A DNA stretch of 61,210 nucleotides from an uncultured Clostridia bacterium (GTDB lineage: Bacteria > Bacillota > Clostridia > Oscillospirales > Acutalibacteraceae). The stretch's first letter is position 1, and each line of letters opens with the position of its first letter. Location: contig CALWCD010000004.1 in assembly GCA_944376265.1 (NCBI GenBank), positions 1-61,210 on the forward strand, written 5' to 3'. The notes beneath the pieces were generated by a model. That model did not search any database, was not told where the DNA came from, and saw nothing but the letters and a program-made list of their open reading frames with translations. The position numbers and the translations under genes are program-made. Of this stretch, positions 54,661-61,210 are shown piece after piece.

Positions 54661-54715
54661 AAAAAGAAAAACAGCAGAAACTGCCGTGAAATGTCATCGC
54701 AGTCTCTGCTGTTTT
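54661..54715 (-). terminator. Terminator of the PrsA/SurA-like lipoprotein gene
   Basis: Minus strand AAAACAGCAGAGACTGC (54715-54699) pairs with GCAGTTTCTGCTGTTTT (54684-54668) with one mismatch and runs into TTTTCTTTTT. Confidence 0.88.
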
Positions 54716-54729
54716 CTGTATGTTGCTGT

Positions 54730-55863
54730 TTATTCCGTTTCGGAAGTATCCTCGCTGTCGGAGCTTCCCTCACTGGAAGGGGAGGACTCCGTTTCCTCCG
54801 CGGAGGAGGTTCCGTTGCGGTTGTTGTCGTCCACCAGAGAGGAGACCTTTACGCTGTCCATGGCGGACTGGTTCAGTTCCACACCCTCCACGGAAGCGGC
54901 CTGCTCCAGCACGTAGTCGCTGTACTCCTCGCCCTTCAACTCCGTGAGCAGGGAGAAGAGCTGGTCCTCGTCGCCGGCGATGTATTCGTCGTAATAGTCC
55001 TTGACGGAAAGCTTCCGCACCACCAGATAGCCGGAAGTGCTTTCCACAAAGGCGGCTTCGCCTTCCTTCACGGAATTCAGCGCATCGAACACTTCCGTGG
55101 ACATGTTTTCGGACTTGACGCAGACAGGGGTCATAAAGGAGGAATCCGTGCCGCTTTCCTCAGCGTACTCATCCGCGGCTTCGCTCATGGTCAGGTCGCC
55201 CGCGTTGATCTTTTTCACGTAGCCCTCAAAGGTCTCCTTCAGGTCTGCCTTCTCCTCGTCGGTCAGGTCCACGCTTTCCCCGTCCTCGTCGGTGGTGGTC
55301 AGGGGAGCGGAGAAGTACTCATAGCTGGTGTAGGCGCCGCAGTAGTATTCCTCCAGGACGCCGTCCTCCAGGGCCAGCTCGCCGCCTTCCCCGTACATGG
55401 CCTTCATCACCCGCTGGAATTTCTCACCGTACAGGGCATAGGCCTTCTCGAAGGAATCCTGGGAAATGCCCATGTCCTCCAGGGAGGAGCCGTAGTAGGT
55501 CCAGAAGCTGACCGCGGTGTTTTCCACGTTCTCCTGGTCTTCCTCCGTAAGCTCCAGACCGTATTCGTCAAATTTGTCCCCAATGTAATAGTATGCCTGG
55601 ACATAGTTCAGTGCCAGGTCCTTGATCCACTGCTGGGCGTCCTGACCCTCGATCTCCGCGTCCAGCACGGCGGTCTCGGAGTCCACCTGGTCCGCGGCCT
55701 CAATGTAGGCGCTGTACAGGTAGTAGATGTAGGCGCCGATGGGCAGTTCGTCCTCGCCCTGGCGGGCAGCCCAGGTTTTATTCTCATCATAGCAGCCGGC
55801 AAAGCTCAGGCACATGGCCAGGGCCAGGGTGGCAGCCGCGATGCGCTTCCAAATGTTTCTCAT
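54730..55863 (-). CDS. SurA/PrsA-like lipoprotein
   Basis: A 377-residue exported lipoprotein. The signal peptide ends in a lipobox FAGC with Cys24 as lipidation site. The body resembles SurA_N/PrsA-type chaperones in layout (helical N-terminal region, then NMSTEVFDALNSVKEGEAAFVESTSGYLVVRKL, which looks like a PPIase-type segment), but a full parvulin domain is not convincing. The last ~30 residues are an acidic Ser/Glu tail (SSAEETESSPSSEGSSDSED). It probably assists folding of secreted proteins. It is read just before the ATPase operon but has its own terminator. Confidence 0.72.
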   Translation of the reverse strand: MRNIWKRIAAATLALAMCLSFAGCYDENKTWAARQGEDELPIGAYIYYLYSAYIEAADQVDSETAVLDAEIEGQDAQQWIKDLALNYVQAYYYIGDKFDEYGLELTEEDQENVENTAVSFWTYYGSSLEDMGISQDSFEKAYALYGEKFQRVMKAMYGEGGELALEDGVLEEYYCGAYTSYEYFSAPLTTTDEDGESVDLTDEEKADLKETFEGYVKKINAGDLTMSEAADEYAEESGTDSSFMTPVCVKSENMSTEVFDALNSVKEGEAAFVESTSGYLVVRKLSVKDYYDEYIAGDEDQLFSLLTELKGEEYSDYVLEQAASVEGVELNQSAMDSVKVSSLVDDNNRNGTSSAEETESSPSSEGSSDSEDTSETE

Positions 55864-55963
55864 GGGTGATCAGCCTTTCAAAATAAATGATTTGTTGAAA
55901 AGAACGACAAACATTATACCCCACTTTTCCCGGTTTGTCTACACGGAATTTGTAAACAGCCGC

Positions 55964-58900
55964 TCAGGGGGAGGGGGTGGTATCCTGCATGGCGGCAAGG
56001 ATCTCTCCCAGGGCCTGTGTGGGGGGAGCCCCCGCCATTTTTACGCTGATGTAGGGCTTGCTCCCGGCGCTCAGCAGCACCCGGCCGCCCAGAGCTTTGA
56101 TCAGGGGAGCCACCTGCTGCATGTCGAACTTCTCCTTGTAGACCAGCAGGGAATCCCCCTGCTGCTTTACCTCGGTAATCCCCAGCCGGGCGGCGGCGTT
56201 GCGGAGCATGGCGATGTCCAGCAGTCCCTTTACCGCCGCGGGGGGCTCTCCAAACCGGTCGATGAGTTCGTCCATCACGTCCATGGCGTCCTCCTGGGTC
56301 TCCACTTCGGCGATGCGCCGGTACACGTCCAGGCGCAGGTTCAAGCTGTCGATGTAGCTCTCCGGGATATGCGCCTGCACCTGCATATCCACCAGGCAGT
56401 CCTGGTCCACAGGACGGACAGGCTCCTCCCCCTTCATCAGGGAGACTGCCTCGTTCAAAAGCTTCACATACATGTCGTAGCCCACGGCCTCCATGTGGCC
56501 GTGCTGCTCCCCGCCCAGCACGTTGCCCGCGCCCCGGATCTCCAAGTCCCGCATGGCGATCTTGAAGCCCGAGCCGAACTCGGTGAATTCCCGAATGGCG
56601 GAAAGCCGTTTCTGGGCGATCTCGGACAGCGCCTTGTTGGGGGTGTAGGTCAGGTAGGCGTAGGCCCTTCGGCTGCTGCGCCCTACCCGTCCCCGGAGCT
56701 GGTGGAGCTGGGACAGGCCCATCCGGTCGGCGTTCTCAATGATGAGGGTGTTGGCGGAGGGTACGTCCACGCCGGTCTCGATGATGGTGGTGCACACCAG
56801 CACGTCGATCTCGTGGTCCAGAAGCTGCCGCCACACCTCGGAGAGCTCCTCCTCGGTCATTTTGCCGTGGCCCACCCCGATGCGGGCCTCCGGCACCCGC
56901 TGCTGAATGCGGCTGACGGTGCTCTGGATGGAAGCCACGTCGTTATGAAGGTAATACACCTGGCCTCCCCGGCGCAGTTCCCGGCGGATGGCGTCGGCAA
57001 TGACCCCGGGATCGTACTCCAGCACATAGGTCTGCACGGGATGGCGGTCATGGGGCGCCTCCTCGATCACCGACATGTCCCGGATGCCGGAGAGGGCCAT
57101 GTTCAGGGTGCGGGGGATGGGGGTGGCCGACAGGGTGAGCACATCGGCGCTCTGGCACATCTGCTTCAGCTTTTCCTTCTGTGCCACGCCGAAGCGCTGC
57201 TCCTCGTCGATGATCACCAGGCCCAGGTCGTGGAATTTCACGTCCTTGGACACCAGCCGGTGAGTGCCCACCACCAGGTCCACGCTGCCCCGCTTCACCC
57301 GGCGGAGGATTTCGTCCTGCTGCTTGGGGGTGCGGAACCGGGAGAGCAGTTCCACGTCCACGGGAAAGCCCTCCATCCGGCGAAGGATGGTCTGGTAGTG
57401 CTGCCAGGCCAGAATGGTGGTGGGCACCAAAATGGCGCACTGCTTCCCGGCGGTGACGCACTTGAAGGCCGCCCGCAGGGCCACCTCTGTTTTGCCGAAG
57501 CCCACATCCCCGCAGAGCAGCCGGTCCATGGGCACGTCCCGCTCCATGTCGTCCTTGATCTCGTTGATGCACCGCAGCTGGTCCTCGGTTTCGTCAAACT
57601 CGAAGTGGGACTCGAAATCGTGCTGCCACTCCCCGTCGGGAGGGAAGGGGAAGCCCTTCTGCTGCATTCGCTGGGCGTAAAGTTGGATCAGCTCCTTGGC
57701 GATGTCCTTCACGGCGGTGCGGACCTTGGCCTTCTGCCGCTGCCAGTCGGCGCCGCCCAGGCGGTTCAGCTTTACCGCCGAGTCCTCCCGCGGGCCGATG
57801 TATTTGGACACCAGGTCCAGCTGGGTCACCGGCACGTAGAGGGTGTCGTTTTTGGCGTAGCGCACCTTGATGTAGTCCTTGGTGACGCCGTTCATCTCCA
57901 GCTTGTGGATTCCCTCGAACACGCCGATGCCGTGAGTGGCATGGACCACGTAGTCCCCGGGGGAGAGCTCCGACAGACTGGAGATTTCCTTGGAGTTTTT
58001 GTCCCGCTTTACCCGCTTCCGCTTCACTTCCGTCATGCGGCCGTGGGTGATGAGGGCAAAGTTTGCTTCCGGCAGCTCGAAGCCGGCGGAGAGGGAGCCC
58101 AAGGTGACGGTGACCGTGCCGGGCGCGGCAGTGGATGCGGTATCCAGCCAGGCAGCGGGGAGACCGGCCTGCTTTAGGTCCTCCGCCAATGCGGCGCCTG
58201 CCCGTTCCGTGCCTGCCAGCACCACGCAGGCGCGCCCTTGGTCCAGCAGGGGCTGCAAGTCCTCAACCAGGAGCTGCACGCCGCCGCCCCAGGGGGAGAG
58301 CTGCTTGGCGGTCATATTCGCCAGGGTTTTAACGGGGATCTCATAGGTGCCCCGGGCAAACAGGTCTGTGAACAGGGTGGGGGTGCTTTCCGCTTTCCCC
58401 AAAGCGTATTCCCAGTCCTCGCTGTACCGGTCCAGGCCCTTGCAGAGAAGCCCGTCGGAAAGGTAGCCTTTCAGGTCCTCGCCCCACTGCCACAGGGTGG
58501 AGCGCATCCGCTCCTTCAGCTTGTTCCCCTCGGAGAACACCAGCAGACTGTTTTCCGGCGGGAAATAGTCAAACAGGGTGGCGGTTTCCGGATAGACCAG
58601 GGAAATGAATTTGTCCAGGGACCCAATGCGCAGGCCGTTTTTCAGTTTGTCCGCCTCGCTGTGGAGGATTTCTTTGGCCTTGGGGGCCGTTTTCCCCCGG
58701 AGGGAGGAGGCCAGTTTCTCAATCTTCTGGGCAAGAACGGCAGGCTTTTCGGGAATCACTTCCACGCAGGGGGCCAGGGTGACCTTCTCCACAGGGTCAG
58801 TCCGGCGCTGGTTCTCAATATCAAAGTAGGAGAGGGAATCGATCTCGTCTCCCCAAAATTCCGCACGCACAGGGGCCGTGTCGCTGGGGGAGAAAAAGTC

Positions 58901-59437
58901 CACGATCCCGCCCCGGTGGCTGAACTGTCCCGGCCCCTCGATCTGGTCCTCCCGGGTGTAGCCGCAGTTGACCAGGGCTTTCAGCAGGTCGTCCATTTCC
59001 ATTTGGGCGCCTGCCTCCACAGGGAACAGACGCTTTTCCAGCTCCTTGGGGCCCATGGTGTACTGCAGAGCGGCGTCCGCGCAGGCCACAATGCAGTCGC
59101 AGCTGCCGCTTTGCAGCTTGGAAAGCGCTTCCAGCCGCAGCCGCTCGTACTCGTGGGAAGTGCCGGTGGTATCACGGAAGTTGAAATCCCGCAGGGGATA
59201 GGAGGCGGGTCGCATTCCCAAAGCGGCAAGGTCCTCGGAAAAGCGCTGGGCCTCCGCTTCGTCGGCGGCAAGGACCAGGGCCCGGCGGCCTGTTTTCTGG
59301 CACAGGGCAGCCAGAACGCAGCATTTGTGCACTCCGGAAAGCCCGGTTGCCACCATGGGCATCGCCCCATTGCCCAGCGCCTGTTCCAAGCGGATATAGT
59401 CCGGCCAGCGCTCCAACGCGCCGCGAATGGCTTTCAT
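55964..59437 (-). CDS. mfd: Transcription-repair coupling factor
   Basis: Removes RNA polymerase stalled at DNA lesions and recruits UvrA. The 1157-residue layout is complete: UvrB-like N-terminal domain (1-~330), RNA-polymerase-interaction domain with GDYVVHATHGIGVFEGI (about 490-560), superfamily 2 translocase with GDVGFGKTEVALRAAFK (Walker A, about 642), IIDEEQRFG (DEEQ, about 740), LSATPIPRTL and GRVGRSSRRAYAYLTY (about 912), then the C-terminal TRCF/D7 domain (about 1030-1157). pth lies 30 bases upstream, so co-transcription is likely. Confidence 0.97.
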   Translation of the reverse strand: MKAIRGALERWPDYIRLEQALGNGAMPMVATGLSGVHKCCVLAALCQKTGRRALVLAADEAEAQRFSEDLAALGMRPASYPLRDFNFRDTTGTSHEYERLRLEALSKLQSGSCDCIVACADAALQYTMGPKELEKRLFPVEAGAQMEMDDLLKALVNCGYTREDQIEGPGQFSHRGGIVDFFSPSDTAPVRAEFWGDEIDSLSYFDIENQRRTDPVEKVTLAPCVEVIPEKPAVLAQKIEKLASSLRGKTAPKAKEILHSEADKLKNGLRIGSLDKFISLVYPETATLFDYFPPENSLLVFSEGNKLKERMRSTLWQWGEDLKGYLSDGLLCKGLDRYSEDWEYALGKAESTPTLFTDLFARGTYEIPVKTLANMTAKQLSPWGGGVQLLVEDLQPLLDQGRACVVLAGTERAGAALAEDLKQAGLPAAWLDTASTAAPGTVTVTLGSLSAGFELPEANFALITHGRMTEVKRKRVKRDKNSKEISSLSELSPGDYVVHATHGIGVFEGIHKLEMNGVTKDYIKVRYAKNDTLYVPVTQLDLVSKYIGPREDSAVKLNRLGGADWQRQKAKVRTAVKDIAKELIQLYAQRMQQKGFPFPPDGEWQHDFESHFEFDETEDQLRCINEIKDDMERDVPMDRLLCGDVGFGKTEVALRAAFKCVTAGKQCAILVPTTILAWQHYQTILRRMEGFPVDVELLSRFRTPKQQDEILRRVKRGSVDLVVGTHRLVSKDVKFHDLGLVIIDEEQRFGVAQKEKLKQMCQSADVLTLSATPIPRTLNMALSGIRDMSVIEEAPHDRHPVQTYVLEYDPGVIADAIRRELRRGGQVYYLHNDVASIQSTVSRIQQRVPEARIGVGHGKMTEEELSEVWRQLLDHEIDVLVCTTIIETGVDVPSANTLIIENADRMGLSQLHQLRGRVGRSSRRAYAYLTYTPNKALSEIAQKRLSAIREFTEFGSGFKIAMRDLEIRGAGNVLGGEQHGHMEAVGYDMYVKLLNEAVSLMKGEEPVRPVDQDCLVDMQVQAHIPESYIDSLNLRLDVYRRIAEVETQEDAMDVMDELIDRFGEPPAAVKGLLDIAMLRNAAARLGITEVKQQGDSLLVYKEKFDMQQVAPLIKALGGRVLLSAGSKPYISVKMAGAPPTQALGEILAAMQDTTPSP

Positions 59438-59467
59438 AGACGTTCTCCTTCCACAATGAATCTGCTG

Positions 59468-60076
59468 TCAGCTATTATATAGGTTCATGGCCTTGTCCGT
59501 ATTCCCGGCCACCATCAGTTCCACTGCCGCTGCCGCGTTGTCCAGGGCAAGGGAAAGGTCTTTCTGCTCCTGAGGAGTGAAGCGGGAGAGGACCCAGTCT
59601 GCCAGGTTGTAGTCGGGATGGGGCTTTTTCCCCACGCCCAGGCGGATGCGGGGGAACTGGTCCGAGCCGGAAAGGTAGATGATATTCTTCATGCCGTTGT
59701 GGCCGCCGTCGCTTCCCTTGCGGCGAATGCGCAGCTTGCCCGGCTCCAGGTTGATGTCGTCATAGAGCACGATCACCCGCTCCGGGGGCAGCTTGTAGAA
59801 GGTCATGGCCTCTTTCACCGACTGGCCGCTGAGGTTCATAAACGTGGAGGGTTTCAGCAGCAGCACCTTCTTCCCGGCCAGGGAGCATTCCCCCACCAGC
59901 CCTTTGAATTTCAGCCGCTTGATCTCCGTATGGTGCTTTTCGGCAATTCGCTCCACTGCCATAAAGCCCGCGTTGTGCCGGGTGTTCTCGTATTGTTTCC
60001 CCGGATTTCCCAGCCCCACCAGGAGAAATTCCACAGGGCCGGAAACGGGGTTGTTTTTTTGAAAAAGACGAAGCAT
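59468..60076 (-). CDS. pth: Peptidyl-tRNA hydrolase
   Basis: Recycles peptidyl-tRNA released from ribosomes. LLVGLGNPGKQYENTRHNAGF contains the catalytic His (in RHNAGF) and Asn, LKPSTFMNLSGQSV and YDDINLEPGKLRIRRKGSDGGHNGMKNII the remaining active-site and tRNA-binding residues. The 202 residues include about 14 extra at the N-terminus versus E. coli Pth. ATG 60076 follows GGAGGT at 8 bases; an upstream open frame is not needed. pth-mfd is a common gene order in Firmicutes. Confidence 0.96.
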   Translation of the reverse strand: MLRLFQKNNPVSGPVEFLLVGLGNPGKQYENTRHNAGFMAVERIAEKHHTEIKRLKFKGLVGECSLAGKKVLLLKPSTFMNLSGQSVKEAMTFYKLPPERVIVLYDDINLEPGKLRIRRKGSDGGHNGMKNIIYLSGSDQFPRIRLGVGKKPHPDYNLADWVLSRFTPQEQKDLSLALDNAAAAVELMVAGNTDKAMNLYNS

Positions 60077-60136
60077 GGGATGTACCTCCACTAATCTGCA
60101 AAATGGCCTGACCGGCAGGCGCGACAACAGGGCGGG

Positions 60137-60163
60137 CCGGAGCTTCCGACCCGCCTTCGCGTT
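60137..60163 (-). other. Hairpin in the pth 5' leader
   Basis: GGCGGG and CCCGCC pair around a self-complementary core in the region between the pth promoter and start codon. No T-tract follows, so it is a leader structure, not a standard terminator. Confidence 0.4.
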
Positions 60164-60180
60164 CTGCGTATACACAGTTT

Positions 60181-60209
60181 ATTATGCCAGAGTTTTTCTC
60201 GTTTTGCAA
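60181..60209 (-). promoter_or_regulatory. Promoter of pth-mfd
   Basis: Minus strand: TTGCAA (60209-60204), a 17-base spacer, CATAAT (60186-60181), about 100 bases before pth. Confidence 0.6.
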
Positions 60210-60309
60210 GCCTCCGTTCCCATTGTGCGGAAAAAAAGCCTGTCCGCCCAAAAGTTGTAAAAAATATTTGGTTTTCTTCCATTTTGCTATGGAATTTTGC
60301 AAAAGACTT

Positions 60310-60318
60310 TGCTATAAT
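60310..60318 (+). promoter_or_regulatory. Extended -10 promoter of ppdK
   Basis: TGCTATAAT (TGn followed by a perfect TATAAT at 60313-60318) with no convincing -35 at 17 bases. It lies about 130 bases before ppdK, in the divergent pth/ppdK spacer. The rest of that 370-base spacer holds no gene I can support. Confidence 0.6.
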
Positions 60319-60446
60319 TCTCAATAGGAAACCCAGCGAAGGGGCTTTTTTGCCCTGCCTGGAGAGTTCCATTCTGCTGTCACCCGGAAGGGCCATGACC
60401 ACTTGGTCCAGCGTCCGGTTGAACATTATTAGGAGGTAAGATTCCA

Positions 60447-61210
60447 ATGAGCTACAAGTATGTCTATCTGTTCAGCGAAGGCGACGGGTCCATGCGTGAG
60501 CTTCTTGGCGGCAAAGGCGCGAACCTTGCGGAAATGACCAAGCTCGGCCTTCCCGTTCCCCAGGGCTTCACCATCAGCACGGAAGCCTGCACCCAGTATT
60601 ACGAGGACGGACGCCAGATCAACGATGAGATCCAGGCCCAGATCATGGAGTATGTGGGCAAGATGGAAGAGATCACCGGCAAGAAGTTCGGTGACAAGGA
60701 AAATCCCCTGCTGGTCTCCGTGCGTTCCGGCGCCCGCGCTTCCATGCCCGGCATGATGGACACCATTCTGAACCTGGGCCTCAACGAGGAAGTCGTGGAG
60801 GTTATGGCGAAGAAGTCCGGCAATCCCCGCTGGGCCTATGACTGCTATCGGAGATTCATCCAGATGTACTCCGACGTGGTTATGGAAGTTGGCAAGAAGT
60901 ACTTTGAGGAGCTCATCGACCAGATGAAGGAAAGCCGCGGCGTCACCCAGGACACCGAGCTGACCGCCGACGACCTGAAGGAGTTGGCCGAGCAGTTCAA
61001 GGCTGAGTACAAGGAGAAGATCGGTTCCGACTTCCCCTCCGATCCCAAAGAGCAGCTCATGGGCGCTGTGAAGGCTGTGTTCCGTTCTTGGGACAACCCC
61101 CGCGCCAACGTGTATCGCCGCATGAACGAGATCCCCTATTCCTGGGGCACCGCTGTCAACGTGCAGATGATGGCCTTCGGCAACATGGGCGACGACTGCG
61201 GCACCGGCGT
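60447..61210 (+). CDS. ppdK: Pyruvate phosphate dikinase, 5' part (cut by window end)
   Basis: Interconverts pyruvate, ATP and phosphate with PEP, AMP and pyrophosphate, a pyrophosphate-linked glycolytic/gluconeogenic step common in anaerobes. The translated start [20 protein letters not shown] continues with [20 protein letters not shown], the PPDK N-terminal nucleotide-binding region, and then [22 protein letters not shown]. The frame is open to the window edge (about 254 codons of an expected ~875). AGGAGG precedes the ATG. Confidence 0.95.
   Translation, partial: MSYKYVYLFSEGDGSMRELLGGKGANLAEMTKLGLPVPQGFTISTEACTQYYEDGRQINDEIQAQIMEYVGKMEEITGKKFGDKENPLLVSVRSGARASMPGMMDTILNLGLNEEVVEVMAKKSGNPRWAYDCYRRFIQMYSDVVMEVGKKYFEELIDQMKESRGVTQDTELTADDLKELAEQFKAEYKEKIGSDFPSDPKEQLMGAVKAVFRSWDNPRANVYRRMNEIPYSWGTAVNVQMMAFGNMGDDCGTG

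Noticed and set aside
55814..58177. Long plus-strand open frame antisense to mfd
   Set aside because: It is a shadow of the mfd codons; mfd is complete and conserved on the minus strand.

Overview
The window looks like chromosomal DNA from an anaerobic, endospore-forming member of the Clostridia, most plausibly a Ruminococcus-like member of the Oscillospirales. The evidence is GC-rich coding sequence with A/T-rich promoters and strong AGGAGG-type ribosome binding sites, spmA-spmB and a SleB-type hydrolase, fermentative genes (adhE, [FeFe]-hydrogenases, Rex, rubredoxin, pyruvate phosphate dikinase), an archaeal-type prolyl-tRNA synthetase and a V-type ATPase. The taxonomic placement is inference. 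I see no phage, insertion sequence or CRISPR array.

Layout. 86-5439 (mostly minus): an ECF sigma factor and its membrane anti-sigma factor, a Gfo/Idh/MocA oxidoreductase, proS and acpP. 5648-15093 (plus): a nearly complete aromatic amino acid block, aroE-aroK, then a 400-base leader with two intrinsic terminators, then aroF-tyrA-aroB-aroA-aroC-pheA, a GNAT protein and an uncharacterised Cys-rich protein. 15231-17804: a SleB-like hydrolase, tRNA-Leu(GAG), a peptidase C26 amidohydrolase and a VanY-like carboxypeptidase. 17968-23311: gltX and glnS side by side, then birA-bioY behind a recognisable BirA operator, then a frameshifted DUF1284 gene.

23611-32445 (plus) is the most interesting part: rex, adhE, an APH-fold kinase, a small [2Fe-2S] protein, a PAS-containing sensory [FeFe]-hydrogenase (HydS), a SpoIIE/PP2C-type phosphatase and a ferredoxin-type [FeFe]-hydrogenase (HydA2). 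It matches the H2-sensing transcription unit described in Ruminococcus albus. It plausibly tunes ethanol versus H2 output to redox state and H2 pressure.

32597-35364 is a decayed sugar-uptake locus: an AraC-type regulator with a missing front and an in-frame stop, two truncated ABC permeases and the tail of a solute-binding protein, joined by deletion scars. 35534-45730 is housekeeping and accessory metabolism: an MDR dehydrogenase, pepV with an HD hydrolase, spmAB, add, a TIM-barrel isomerase, uxuA with a GNAT gene, a small pyrophosphatase-like protein, rubredoxin and a transglutaminase-like protein.

45874-54473 (minus) is a nine-gene V-type ATPase operon (H/G-like, I, K, E, C, F, A, B, D) read from a consensus promoter. 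Its K subunit keeps the Na+-coordinating residues known from Enterococcus hirae. 54730-61210: a PrsA/SurA-like lipoprotein, mfd, pth and, diverging from pth, the 5' part of ppdK, cut by the window edge. No gene-free stretch longer than 300 bases lacks an explanation: 7129-7525 is the aroF leader and 60077-60446 is the pth/ppdK divergent promoter region.
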